A stretch of DNA of 64,000 nucleotides, from contig MCGE01000003.1 in NCBI GenBank assembly GCA_002105175.1, positions 1,933,001 to 1,997,000 of the forward strand. The letters run 5' to 3'. This DNA is from Absidia repens. Its lineage: Eukaryota; Mucoromycota; Mucoromycetes; Mucorales; Cunninghamellaceae. Positions 1 through 11,628 of the stretch are shown here, one piece after another; position 1 is the stretch's first letter, and every line of letters begins with the position of its first letter. The notes beneath the pieces are model-generated. The model saw nothing but the letters and a program-made list of their open reading frames with translations. It was not told the origin of the DNA and searched no databases. The position numbers and the translations under genes were made by a program.

Positions 1-623
1 AACGACAGCTATTGCACTGATAAAGTTCTACAACAGAAGCATCATGGTGAAGCTCTTGTTGGTTCGGTTGAGTATGTCCGGTCATCTGTGTATTGGAAGA
101 CTATATAAGAAGATGGTGAATTCCAGTGTGGGTGTATATATATATATATGTGTGTGTGTGTGTAATTTATAATCCATATATTTGATTGATTTCATATTTA
201 CCATACAAGTGCCACACTCAGGTTCATTCACCCAGTGGAAAAAGTCGTTTTTGAACCAGTGTAAAAGTTGCTTGATAACTTGATCCTCCAGATCCCCGCC
301 ATCAGGGTCAACACCGTTGGATTCCGCTTTTTCGTAAAATTCATGAATAGGGATCACCTCCAAAGCTTTTTCCTTCAAATAAAAATGAGTTAGTTTTTTT
401 TTTTATTTTTTTATGCAAGTGGTAGAAGGAGTGCCGTATCTAGCGTATGTTTACTTACCAATAGGTCCGGTTGTTCGTATATACGTGCATTTTCACTATT
501 TGACTTGATTTCCCGTAAAAATGGATTCGTTCCAGTACCTAATGCGTTTGTTGTTTGCTTCAGCATGTTTGTCCATATAGAAGTAATTCTATTCACCATG
601 CCATTGATTTCGTCTGCGTCCAT
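1..623 (-). CDS. PNG1: Peptide:N-glycanase (PNGase), 5' part only
   Basis: Cytoplasmic peptide:N-glycanase removes N-glycans from misfolded glycoproteins exported from the ER before proteasomal degradation. The ATG is at 623; exons are 459-623, 202-372 and 85 to beyond position 1, all joined in phase 0. About 140 residues are visible and the rest lies left of the window. The family signature is clear: HWFKNDFFHWVNEPECGTC carries the first CxxC, and exon 3 reads on to VVELYQCNSC, the second zinc CxxC before the transglutaminase core. The catalytic Cys-His-Asp lie outside the window. It is divergent from the severin gene with only 189 bp between start codons. The second intron contains a (TA)n/(TG)n tract. 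The family call is sure; the exact exon 2/3 junction is slightly less so. Confidence 0.88.
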
Positions 624-812
624 ATCGCTATAGTTTATTGGAACAAAAATGTAAGAGAAAAAAAAAATATATGCCCCCCCCCACCCGCCTAGAACTCAAA
701 TGCCACAGGCGGTCATTGAAATGTCCTGATTATTTTTGGAAAAGCCAAGGAACCAAATTAAGATCGTTTTTTTTTTTTCTTTTTTTTTTTTCTCTCTTCA
801 CAATTTCCCATC
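624..812. promoter_or_regulatory. Shared divergent promoter, PNG1 / severin
   Basis: The start codons of two divergent genes are 189 bp apart. The interval holds a C-run near 675-682 and two T-runs (about 766-778 and 780-791) ending shortly before the severin ATG, the pyrimidine-rich leader seen at many genes in this window. I see no convincing TATA box. Shared promoter function is inferred from geometry. Confidence 0.5.
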
Positions 813-1440
813 ATGTTACGTAATTCTACTTGGAGTAAGTGAACCAAATGATAAAGACTATAACAAACTGGGTATACTAACCTTTTTATTATGAAATAGG
901 ACTCGATGAAACCAACCTGGCCAACTTTGGCTCTGACTTGGAGAAACAACATCGTAAAGAAGAAGGTTCTTTAGAAACTGCTTGGAACTATGAAGGTTCC
1001 CCCATTGGTCATGAACCGTAAGTGACACCTCCGTTTTTAATTAAAAAAAAAAATAGAGTAACAAGGATTGTTCTTTTTATTTTTTAGAGGCATGTGGGTC
1101 TGGCGAGTTCAAAACTTCGCGTTACTTCCTGTCCCTGCGAAACAAGTGGGTCAATTTTATCAAGGAGACAGTTATATCATCCTCAAGGTAAGCCATAATA
1201 TATATATGTATATACAAATTAAACATCTTCAACCGTTTGAAACTGATCTCCTCTGCTTCTTCTTCCAAATATACATAGACTACCACGAAAGATGGATCCG
1301 ATGCACTGGTTCACAACATTCATTTCTGGCTCGGCAAAGAAACATCGCAAGATGAAGCCGGTACTGCTGCTTACAAGACGGTGGAATTAGATGACTGTAA
1401 GTTTTTATATACCTTACGCTACGCACAACAGCACTAGTCT

Positions 1441-1477
<37 letters not shown>

Positions 1478-2414
1478 TCACTTTCTACCCTTTTTGAACA
1501 CATCATAGTTTTGGATTCACTGGCAACACAGCACCGTGAAATCCAACGCCACGAATCAAGCAAATTCAAGACCTACTTTGGAGCCGTGACGTATCTTCAA
1601 GGTGGATTTGAAAGTGGTTTCCATCATGTTGAGGAAGAAGAGCCTACGACCCGCCTTCTTCGTGTCCATCGTCCTAGCGCTTTACAAGGCACTCGTACTC
1701 AAAACGGCGTGGCCATCTCTCAAGTCCCATTACAAGCTGACAGTCTGAATGCACATGCTGTGTTTATCTTGGATACGGTGGATGTGATTTATTCATGGCA
1801 AGGCGCCCAATCTCGTGGCATTGAAAAGGCAAAGGCCGCTGAATTCATTGCTCAGTTGATCAGTGAACGAAATGGTCGAGGGGAAATGATTGTTATTGGT
1901 AAGTCGTCGTCCACTCGGGGGGGGCAGGAGAGTCATACATCCATCATCATTCTTAACTTTTTTTTTTTTTTTTTTGGTAGAACAAAATACCGGTGGACAA
2001 AAGGCATTCTGGGATGCATTGGGTGCAGCTGCCGACGAACCAGTGGACCAAGTCACCGACGACAATGATGATGAAGATGATCTAAATGAAACGATTCAAC
2101 CAGACCGGGAACATCGTTTGTTACGTCTCCATGCTGGTATGCTTGGCCAATTGAAATTGGATACCGTGGCGCAAGGCAAAATCAACAAGGACATGTTTGA
2201 TAGCAAGGATGTGTTTATCTTGGATGTGTCACATGAAATATTTGTGTGGGTGGGATCTGAAGCAAGCCGAAAAGAACGTCGTTATGGATTACAATATGCT
2301 CAAGACTATCTTAAGGAATCTGGTCTCTCTCCATTCACTCCTATTTGTCAATTACAAGAAGGTGCTGAAGATGAATTGTTTGAAGCCCAATTGGAAGGTT
2401 GGCAAGGCTGGTGA
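813..2414 (+). CDS. Severin/fragmin-like actin-severing protein (three gelsolin repeats)
   Basis: Calcium-dependent actin filament severing and capping protein of the gelsolin family. Six exons (813-834, 900-1017, 1088-1187, 1279-1396, 1509-1898, 1981-2414) give exactly 394 codons, so 393 residues. The N-terminus contains [15 protein letters not shown], followed by a gelsolin repeat at about 48-150 ([40 protein letters not shown], the last being the actin/Ca-binding segment). Repeat 2 is at about 165-270 ([17 protein letters not shown]) and repeat 3 at about 295-390 ([24 protein letters not shown]). An acidic linker of Asp/Glu residues separates repeats 2 and 3. Length and repeat number match severin/fragmin; there is no villin headpiece. 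Exon 1 is only 22 nt and encodes seven residues plus one base. A polyadenylation signal AATAAA lies about 70 bp after the stop. Confidence 0.9.
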
Positions 2415-2785
2415 AAAAAAAAGAGGTAGTTTAGTTTCTTATAGTTTTGTATTAGTATGATTATGATATATATATTTTTTATGAAATAAAAGGTTTACTA
2501 TTATTTATATATATATTTGTTATTGATGTTGGAATTTCTCGATATGGATCAGCCGAGGGTAATGTTTATTTTGACTCACCGATTTAGATTTGGGCTACAA
2601 GAAAAGGGCAACAAAGAGCTAGATGCAAAAGAGCAGATGATAATTGATTTGTAGGGCAAAATAAACAACCAGTCATTTATTTGTGTATATGATAATTGAA
2701 TGAAAAAGAGGGGGAGGGGATGATACTATGATATATAGAAGGGATGGTCATTATTGTGATCCCTCTTTTTTTTTTTTTTTTTTTT
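2415..2785. other. Convergent 3' intergenic region
   Basis: This 371-bp AT-rich stretch lies between the stops of the severin gene and the DUF1752 gene. It has an AATAAA motif near 2484 for the severin transcript and a long T-run (2767-2787) just after the opposing stop. No gene is seen. Confidence 0.6.
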
Positions 2786-3952
2786 TTACCATCCATGAAA
2801 ACTTTCTAGCCATCCTTGATCAGATGAAGCTATTATTTTCTTAAATGGAGGTCTATTATTGTGACTGTGGTGGTAGGGGGATTGATAAGTACAGGGAGGA
2901 GGGGGATGATGGTAGTAGGAAGGATGAGAGCGAGTGGATGTGGCGGTATTGGTGGTGTACAAGGGTTTTTGTTGAACATGCTCCCATAAAACATTATCTC
3001 GTAAACTTTCCGTCAATTCTTTTTTCAAAAATTGATCAGGCGGTACATTGGTTGTGGAGGTGGTGGTGGCAGGGGAAGTGTTACGAGAAGATGATGGCGA
3101 TGAAATGATCGAGTTGCTGGAACAAGATGTTTTAAATAAAGCTGATAACAAAGATGGTTGTTGCGTTAGAGGTTGTGGCGATGTTTTTTCGAAGTAGTGC
3201 TGGGAGGAACGGTAGGGGCGGAGTTTTTCGGCGCGATGATTATGCATGAATGCTTCCTCTGCTTCATCATAAATATAATTATCATTGTCATCATACAAAT
3301 CATCATCATCGTAAATATCATCATCATAATCATCATAAAAAAAATCATCATCATAGTCGTCGTCGTCATCATTTTCTTCATCTTCATATTGGTAAGAGCT
3401 TGAAAGTGAAGGGGTGGTGGTTCGGCTGTTATTAGTGTTAGGAGTTGTGGTTGTCGACGGAACTAAAGCATTGGTTGAACCTGCAGCTTCTGCTTTAGTT
3501 GCTATTTTTTTTTCTTTTGGTTGTTGTTGAAGCGGAGAGGAGGCGGATGATGTTACAGTGATTAAAGAGTAAGACCAGTCATCTTTATCAGGCACATGAT
3601 TTTTCTGGGTTTGTTTCGTTTGTGAGACCTCGTGGAGAGGATTACCAGCTGACAATGACAAGATGGGTTTAACAAAAGGTTGTTGATGTTGATGTTTCTG
3701 ATGCCACAATCTCCATGTTATGTTCTCCAATCTGGTACCCTCCTCCAAGTGGTTTTTGCATTTTGATAAAACTATAGCATGCAAAAAAAAAAAAAAAAAA
3801 AAAAAAAAGAAACAGTAGAATTAAAATTCCGCTCGGTCTTTGAGGGTTATTTTTTTCTTACCTGACCACATCGAGACCAACTGCTCTAAACCATTAGTGT
3901 TAATGGTGGGTTGATTGAAAGACAATAAATGAGGTTTACTGGTGTTATTCAT
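2786..3952 (-). CDS. DUF1752 (AreA GATA-like) domain protein with DUF3295-like C-terminus
   Basis: A probable fungal nutrient or stress-signalling regulator; the molecular function of DUF1752 is not established. Two exons, 3862-3952 and 2786-3771, give 358 residues. The ATG exon matters because the signature straddles the intron: ending MWS, then VLSKCKNHLEEGTRLEN and ITWRLWHQ. This matches the DUF1752 consensus in which a Ser/Cys-rich helix precedes RLENxSWRLW, found at the N-terminus of AreA-type and related fungal proteins. No GATA zinc finger follows. The middle (about 150-205) is an extremely acidic Asp/Glu/Tyr run. Near the C-terminus KKELTESLRDNVLWEHVQQ resembles the conserved motif of DUF3295. 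The rest is Ser/Thr/Pro/His-rich and probably disordered. Domain calls are from motif recognition only. Confidence 0.8.
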
Positions 3953-5136
3953 AATAAAATATAAAAAAAGGAGAGGAAAGTAATACGATTGACGATAGGT
4001 GAATGAAGTATAAGCGTGGTTTTAAATGAAGCAAAACAAAAAACTGGTTAGTGATTTCCTTTGAATCAAGAAAGACGAGTGATGGGGAAGGATAAAAGAA
4101 GAGAAAACATTTGAAAAAAAAAATTCGCGGTTAAGCTTTCTTTTATAGGCAGCAAGTATTTCCTATTAGAGTAGTCAAAAACTTCATCTCCCTTTTTTCT
4201 TTACTGTATACTAAATAAAAAAATAAAAAAAATCATCCCTCCCTCCCGCTCTCTTCCCAAATTACACAAGACTTGTTTGCTAGCGATGATTTCAAACATC
4301 CGACGAAGTAAATCATTCTTATAAACAAACATATCATCCCTCTCAAGTATCACATTCGTTTTACTCAAGGCTGTACGAGTCATCAGTTGCGCTACCCTTT
4401 CCACTCAAGAATGGGGTCATCTGTATGCAATTTCAATCCCCGTCAATCATGCTGCCGAGCTCGACTTTTTTTTTTTTTTTTTTACTATTCGAGATCAAAT
4501 GCGTTGTCAAAACCTTTTTTTTAAAAAAAAAGAAAAAAGGAAGGTCATGGCATCATCCTTCTAAAAAAATAGCTTGAAGGCTGTTTTTTCTTTCTACTAC
4601 ATTAGGATTAGCTTTTTGCTTAATTCCTTCAAGTATAAAAAAAGATGAAAAAAAAATTAAGCTTTCAAGCTTTCAAAAAACAGAGATCGCCTGACCTTAA
4701 TTTCAAAAAGTCCTACGTTCAGTATAAAAAAACGTGGACACATCTATTTTCAGATCAATACCATTGATGGTGGCTCGAAAGATGAAATGAAAGCTTAATT
4801 TTTTTCCTTTTTATTTTAAATGCGAAGGATCACACAATAAGTAAGAATCACACGAGTCCCCTACCACTCGGTTGATGAAAAAAAATAAAAATAAAAAAGG
4901 GCACCCTCGTTGATCACAATCGCCATGGAAAAACGCTTCCTTTTGTTCAACACCCTAATTCATTCCAAATAGCGAAATCACTATGACCTGTTTGTGCCAC
5001 AAACGAGATTGGTGAGAAAAAAAAGAAAACCTTTATTAGGTTGAAAACCCTACCATCATGTGGGTATCGCATAATATAAACCCAGTACATCAGACATGAC
5101 AATAAATAAAAATATAAAAAATAGAATAGAAAGAAG

Positions 5137-5173
<37 letters not shown>

Positions 5174-5427
5174 TGTTGGTTGTATTGACTATGTACAGAT
5201 AAATAGAAAAAGTATATTAAACTACAAAGCATGATTGATGAATGATGATGATGCATATAAAAGACTAAAAATGAATATAACGAATAATAATAATACTAAT
5301 AATAATAATAACAATAATAATAATAAAACTAATAATACTAAATACTAACTAATGCTAGGAAATAATCAGACCGCACACATGAGTAATAGGGATAACAAGA
5401 TCCAGGGTATTTATTCTAGGGATGCTG
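3953..5427. other. 1.5-kb intergenic region with simple repeats and an inverted-repeat element
   Basis: This interval lies upstream of the DUF1752 gene and downstream of the cyclin gene. It contains the inverted-repeat element at 4650-4805, a second short inverted pair (CTTGAAGG / CCTTCAAG around 4572 and 4627), a (TA)n tract near 5143-5170 and an AAT-rich trinucleotide stretch at 5281-5340. A 67-codon GTG-started frame at 4201-4404 has no recognisable homology and is not called as a gene. Confidence 0.6.
4650..4805. repeat. Short element bounded by 18-bp inverted repeats (MITE-like)
   Basis: The arms AAAAAAATTAAGCTTTCA (4650-4667) and TGAAAGCTTAATTTTTTT (4788-4805) are perfect reverse complements and enclose about 120 bp. 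Seven positions of each arm are homopolymer, so the informative part is 11 bp. I see no clear target-site duplication and no second copy. It may be a miniature inverted-repeat element or a chance foldback. Confidence 0.35.
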
Positions 5428-5770
5428 TTATGGTCGTGATTGCGACTGTTGATAATATTGGTTGTGTTGTATAAATGATAGATCAGCAGTACCTATCTGT
5501 TGATGATCTTGATTGGCTATATCAGGTACCAGTGGCGGCGCCGGCTGATGATGCAGCTGCTGTTGTTGGAAATTGCAAGGCTTTAGCTACATATGATAAA
5601 TAATAATAATAATGTAAAGATCAAGAAATGCCCGGTGAGTCTTTTGCACGGTTTTCCTATTTTTTTTTTTTTGGTTTTTTTTTTTCGAGACACGTTACCA
5701 TTTGTTGATGTGGTTGTTGGGTCTGTTGATTGCTGGTAGGTGTGGACTGAGAGCGTAGCCTGGTTTGCCT

Positions 5771-5844
<74 letters not shown>

Positions 5845-7627
5845 GCTGCTGTTGCTGCTGTTGCTGCTGTTGCTGCTGTGATGTTTCCTTTTTTTCCGTC
5901 AAAGACTTCCACGCATAGTAATCCACTAGTGGCTGCTGTTGTTCACTTTCAGATGGCATTATTGTTGTTGGGTGATGATAATAAGGATCATTATGCCTCC
6001 TCGTTTGTTGATGTTGGTCTGTATACCGCTGAGCATTCGGTCCTTTCGTCACATCCACGTTCGATGTTGCCTTAAATTGTTTGGTGGTGTTCTCATTATT
6101 CTTATTACTATAATAATACGGGTTGTTGTTGTTTTGAGCCAGGGCTGCCAGTGATGAAGTAGACAAGTTCCTTGGTATTGTTCGGTTCGACGTTCTCGCT
6201 GGTGCCGGGTACGCTAAAGATGGTGGTTCATTTGTGGATGCCTGAGAGCGGAAGGTCTTGGCGTCGGTAGATGGCGGTGGCATATAGGTGTTTGTGTAGT
6301 TTTGTTGGTAAAGCTGAGGTGGTACGGGTGGATGGTACATGGCATGCATGGGTGTCATATTGGGAGGTAAAGGTGCAGTTGTAGTTGCAGAAGTAGAAGT
6401 GGATGCTAATGATGATGATGATGACAGTGATGGTGTGACCGATGTTGCTGATGCTGGTGGTGGCATGTAAACAGGATAGGATGGTATACGAAGAGGTACT
6501 CGTGGTAGGGGTGCATTCGATGGTTGTGCTCTAAATTCCGGCTGTGCAGTGCTGAGATAAAGATATTGTGGCTGCTGCTGTGTTAAAATATTGTTGGTAG
6601 GAGAGTTCCAAGTCGGGTCTGGTGTTGGTATGAATAATCCCATGCTACGTAGCGTCGAGTCAATCACCTGCTGCTGATTTTGTTGTTCCTGCATCAGAGT
6701 TGCATTTTGAAGCTGTGCCATAAACGTCAATAATCCTGTTTTCCAATTGTCGAATTCCTCCTTCCGTATAAATAGTTTGAAGTCGAGAACACTCAAGAAT
6801 TCCAGTTCCATTATGTCCAGTTCGTGAAGTTTCATTCCTGAGACGTCTGCCCAAGTCTTGTTCGTAAATGTGTTGTCGTCATGGAACTTGTTGGCTAACA
6901 AAAAAAGTGTCAATAACTAGCTAATATTATAAAAACTACGAAAACGTCGACCCTTTCTTTACCTAATAAGAGAGCTACAACAAATAGTCTATATTCTGAC
7001 CCTTGAGCACCTTGTACATTTGGACTTGTTTGTAGCAGTTTCGCAATATACTTCAACGAAAGCATCACCACCGCTTCTGATAGTTGTGTTGCCGTTAGTA
7101 TCTATGTAGATCATGCAAAAGCGTATAAGTCATACATATATTTGTCACCCCCTATTGATATTGAATATCGCAAATTTGACGTTTACCTGTTGACAAAAAT
7201 TTTGAAAGGCAGTGTCTGAACCTTTTAACACAGAAGCAGCATCACCTTGATTGACAGCTAAAGTGGTAAAGGCACCATGACTGGAAGCGGAGTGGAGCTC
7301 CAACACCGATGACCGCCTGACATGCCATAAAAGATGAATCATGGTAGACACAAATTCAGCCAGTTGAAGTATGGTTGGTGGAGCCGTCGGAATATCGGTA
7401 GAGCTTGGAGCAGGTTCTGCCGGTACTGGTGGATGTTGGTAATGATGTGCATACCCACCATGGCTATTGTTGTTGTTGTTGGTATCGGATGGTGGAAGAT
7501 AGTCTAAAGCAGAAACTTGACGCTGATGATACAAAGGTCCGGAAACGTCATCTACTACTTGTTGCATAGCGTTCGCAGATAGATGTGCCTGTGCTTCTAA
7601 TGGAGGTTGTTGTTGCTGTGTATACAT
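5428..7627 (-). CDS. Clg1/Pcl-type cyclin with polyglutamine tract
   Basis: Cyclin of the fungal Pho85-partner group (Clg1/Pcl-like), expected to activate a Pho85-type CDK. Four exons (7187-7627, 6963-7101, 5699-6894, 5428-5586) join in frame to 645 codons, so 644 residues. The cyclin box runs from about 100 to 255: ILTATQLSEAVVMLSLKYIA, then YRLFVVALLLANKFHDDN and FTNKTWADVSG with MELEFLSVLDFKLFI, the diagnostic LANKF-D-T-NKTW-VSG series. The remaining 390 residues are Pro/Ser/Thr/Asn/Gln-rich, with 36 consecutive glutamines (533-568). Exon 1 encodes a Gln/Pro/Asn-rich leader. The start is the first ATG after an in-frame TTG; upstream there is no longer open frame with homology. Family call strong, exact subfamily moderate. 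Confidence 0.85.
5771..5878 (-). repeat. CAA/CAG repeat encoding 36 glutamines
   Basis: This is an uninterrupted in-frame glutamine-codon array in exon 3 of the cyclin gene, read on the minus strand. The 3' part is pure CAA (TTG on the plus strand); the 5' part mixes CAG and CAA in a regular pattern. Such an array is prone to length variation. Confidence 0.95.
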
Positions 7628-10167
7628 TGGAAGCAAGATTGCTTTACGTGTTGTATTGGTAAATGAGGAAAGAAAGAATCCTTTCCTTGGTTAATAATAA
7701 GGATAAACCGGTGAAAGAGGCCAAGTTAATCATTCAAAAAAAAAAAAAAAGGTGTGCATATGTTGGAGAAACAGAGTCAAAAAAAAATCTAAAACCGATA
7801 GCTTTTTATTCCGCCGACAATGGGCCAATTCAACGACAGTGCTTTTTATACCCAGCAAAAACTTGTGGATCCCCAGGGTGCCAGATTTTCCAGGAAAAAC
7901 ATTTCCGTACCAAACTGCTAAACTGTCTACAATAATTACAAAACCACTTCCACTGAGCTAAAGTCTAAACCTATTACTAGGGTTTAACATCAAGGGTAGG
8001 TTCTTTCCATTCATATTTGGGCGATCAATCCCCCCCAAAAGAAAATTCAGTGATGGACCTACCCACTGTATCATGCAAATTTTTTTATTGGTTGGATGGC
8101 ATTTCAAATGCAAATGCCCTCAGATCTAACAAGCTTCAAGACCAAATCATTTTTAATAACTTTTCGAATCACTTATGTACCGATAAAATTAGTTCCTTTT
8201 GTTATTTACAGTATAATCGTCTACCACAAAAGAATAAAGCTGACAGGTATACAAACCGTCAAAAGGTTCGGGACATCCCCACTTCAAACTCCCAAATTCC
8301 AAAAAATGTAAAATATAATAGAGGACAGCATTATATTATGAAATGTAAGTTGCAGTAGAGACCAACAATAACGATACTGCACAAACCGGAAAACGAAATT
8401 GCATCGTTATTGTGCGTAATGTCATTATTATGGTGTATGTAGCTATGCTATATATATCAAGACACCGGTCTTTTTTTTTTTTTTTTTCATCGAAATGGAA
8501 AAGGGTAATTGAAAAAGATCATTCAAATGGCCCACAACTGCACAAAAAGATTTCAAGTCCCGCCTTCTTCATATCTATCTTACGCCCGATTTTTTTTGGC
8601 GCTCTTTCTTTCCTTTCACCATTCAACTTCTACGGGGTTATTTTGGACCTAGAATTGTATCAGGACTAGTTCAGAAGCGTTTCCGGCTCAGGGATTATAA
8701 GATGCACGGGGAAACCCTTTCATTTTGGATCTAGGATCTGAAGGCACCATTAGTTGGCTTTTCGGAGCCTTCATTAGCTTAGTTTAGTGTTAGCTTGTCC
8801 ATAGTTTGTATCTATATGTGAATAAAACATGTTTCTTTTTACTGCTTCAATGAAAAATGTCCCAGTCTTCTCTCTCATGTCTTGTGAAATAGATCTCTTT
8901 CTTACTACTATTCCGTTTTGATTAGGATTGACTGCTTTTATGCTTCAGTCAAAGATACCCATTTCGACAAGAAAATGTCTTGCACTGTACCGTATATTTG
9001 GCTCCCTTTTTACAATTATACATTTAGATTAGTGTTAATCATTCTTCAAGTCTCACATTAATGTGTCTCATGTTTCCTCCCGCAGATCCTTCCAGTCAAT
9101 CCCTTGTTACGTCTTTAGCTTTAATATCTACCGCTGTGCTCAATAAAACATGTCCTTTTTATTACTCATTCTCTGACCCATTAAATAACAAGCAAAGCCA
9201 TTATTATGGCTATTTGATGAGTGCTGTACCAAGCAGCTTGCTTTCTATCAACTAGTTTGCGGTTTTTGACCATTTTTATATGCAACGTACGTAGCATTAT
9301 TGCCGCTATCTTTTAAAATCTGTCAAGTTTCCAGAGCCTTTCCCATATTAATATGCCCTGCAAACTCTCTCTTCTTCGATTTTGCTCAAGTCTCGGCAAG
9401 TGTGCTTGATCAAGTCATTAGTCTACCGTTTTGATCATATTCCCAAGAAAGAATACAATCATGATGTCGATAGGTGGAGTTTTCTTTATTATTATTAATA
9501 TTATCAGTGTAATGTGTCAACCCATCGCTCACAAAGATCGTAGTATTCTAGGCTTCAATTATTGTTATTGTTATATTCGATTTGGGATCATCTTTACATT
9601 CCGGTGCATACAGTGTTAAAAATCAACACTATATTTTAAATAAGCACGTGGTATCCTCGGTCCACCCGGAAATCTTACAAGAGGACTTATTGTCTCTGAG
9701 AAAAATCAAATTGGAGGAGGGGTGGCAAAAAAAAAATTCATCGTCATCAGCTGCATAACAAAAAGCAGGTCTGCAATGCAACATATTTCAGTATATGTTT
9801 ATGATTGAAAGCAAATCTCTTGAATTGTTTTCTTTTTTTTTTTGACAAAACTCATTAAATCTGAATATAAGTATGAGAACAATAGTTCACATTATTTCCC
9901 AAATACATGTGAAATGGACACCATGTGTGGGGAAGGATGAGACTGACTGATCATCCCAGCAAAAACAATGACCCAGTCGACCACTTAAAAAATGCGGTGT
10001 TTGAATCTATATACTGTGAGGTTTCCAGTTTCTCCATTTTTCAGGGGCGAACAAATGAAAATCCTTTTTTTTTTTTTCTTCCTCCTCTTTTTTTTCCGTC
10101 CTTCTTTTTTTTTTTTTTTTTTTTTTGCACCAACAACACACACGCACACAGATATATATAGACTCAT
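7628..10167. other. 2.5-kb gene-free region containing dispersed repeat copy A
   Basis: No open frame here has recognisable homology; the short frames present are low-complexity or begin at non-ATG codons. The region holds dispersed repeat copy A (8604-9165, minus orientation) and a perfect 11-bp inverted repeat (8365-8375 with 8403-8413). The last 120 bp before the phosphotransferase gene are pyrimidine-rich T-runs followed by a TATATATAG sequence, a likely promoter/leader. Confidence 0.6.
8604..9165 (-). repeat. Dispersed repeat family, copy A
   Basis: The reverse complement of this interval aligns along its length with 30890-31435 and 38585-39225. Shared blocks include AAGCTAACACTAA, AAGCTAATGAAGGCT, GATCCAAAATGAAAGGG, TAATCCCTGA, ACTAGTCC and GAATGGTGAA, in the same order and spacing. 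By eye the core resembles copy B at most positions. No coding capacity is seen. The ends are approximate. Confidence 0.75.
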
Positions 10168-11628
10168 ATGCCATCTTTATTCTCATCGGACTTCCTTACT
10201 CAAGAACAACTACAAAATCTCAAGTACTACAAGTATGCTGCAGTCGACAAATCGTTCACCACCAAGTACATTCTTCGCCATTACTGGAATGCCGCGATTG
10301 AACTCTTTCCAATGTGGATGGCGCCTAATCTGATTACCCTTATTGGTCTTTTGTTTATGATCGTAAATGTTATCTTGGCAGTTGTCTTCAATCCGGACAT
10401 GGATGGTGACGGACCTCGATGGATGTATTTCAGTTTTGCAGCTGGACTGTGGCTCTACTCAACCTTTGACAATGTGGACGGCAAACAGGCACGGCGGACA
10501 GGGACGTCTAGTCCATTAGGGGAACTTTTCGGTATGATTGCATTGAAAACGCAGACACACACACACATATATACTTTTAGGTGTACTAAGTAGGAATTAT
10601 TTTATAGATCACGCTATTGATGCTTTGAATTGTTCCATGGCAGCGGTGTTGCAGGCATCGGGGATTGGTGTAGGTCACTCTGGAGCGGCCGTGGCACTGT
10701 ATGCAATTGCTATGCTTGGTTTCTATCTATCAACCGCTGAAGAATATCATACGGGTGTACTTTATCTTGGTTACATCAACGCCCCGACGGAAGGTGTGAT
10801 CCTTGCTTGTCTCCTCTTCATTCTCAGTGGTATCTATGGTCCATCCGTCCATGCGCAATCCCTCAGTTATTATATTCCTCAGCTGAATATGTGCTTGCCC
10901 TCTTCCATTGCCACTCTTTCTGTTGCCCATGCCTTGATTGGATTTGTTGGTCTGATGGCGTTGTTCACCCATGTGCCTGTCTGGTAAGAAAACATATTTT
11001 ATTGAGGTAGGGCAGGGATTGCTCACACTTTTTTTTTTTTCTAAAATAGTTTTTATGCCATGTACAAAGCTTGTCGCAAAAACAACAACCCATTTATTCG
11101 CACCATGTTGGTTGAAAACATTCCTATCACTGTGTACATGATATCCTTTTTATCATGGGTCCTATCACCTTACTCGACCATTCTATCGCATCATCATTTT
11201 ATCTTATATGCTGTCACCACTGGAATAGTGTTTGGTAGAATTGCATCCAAGATCATCTTGGCTCATTTGACAAAATCCCCTTTCCCTCGGTTTACGGTAT
11301 TAATGATCCCACTCATCGCTGGTGCCGTTCTCACTAACCTCCCCAGGCTAAATGGAATGTAAGTTTAAAAAAATAAAAAAAAACTACAACAAAATTTGAT
11401 GAATATGGCGAACAGGCGACAGAGAGATAGACTGAACGGTCGGTATCCTTTTATTATTCTACCAATAGTGAGCCTATTTTTACCCCTGAATCCGAATTCC
11501 TTTACCTTTGTGGATTTTTTGTTTTTTCCTTGGTGGTCTATCTACGCTGGGCGGTCTTGGTCGTTAATAGCTTTTGTGCTTACCTTGGCATCAACTGCCT
11601 AACTATTCCCAAACGAAAATCGCTTTAG
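10168..11628 (+). CDS. EPT1: CDP-alcohol phosphotransferase (ethanolamine/cholinephosphotransferase)
   Basis: Final step of the Kennedy pathway: transfers phosphoethanolamine or phosphocholine from the CDP-alcohol to diacylglycerol, in the ER/Golgi membrane. Four exons (10168-10531, 10608-10983, 11050-11358, 11469-11628) give 402 residues, close to yeast Ept1/Cpt1. The catalytic motif D-G-x2-A-R-x8-G-x3-D-x3-D is complete: DG at 104-105, AR 108-109, G118, D122, D126; it spans the exon 1/2 junction, which confirms that splice. Several hydrophobic segments follow, and the C-terminus YLGINCLTIPKRKSL is characteristic of the family. Whether it prefers ethanolamine or choline cannot be told from the motif. 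A polyadenylation-like ATAAAG follows about 70 bp after the stop. Confidence 0.92.

Noticed and set aside
4201..4404. 67-codon frame starting at GTG
   Set aside because: No ATG start, a stop just upstream, no recognisable homology and no flanking exon that extends it convincingly.
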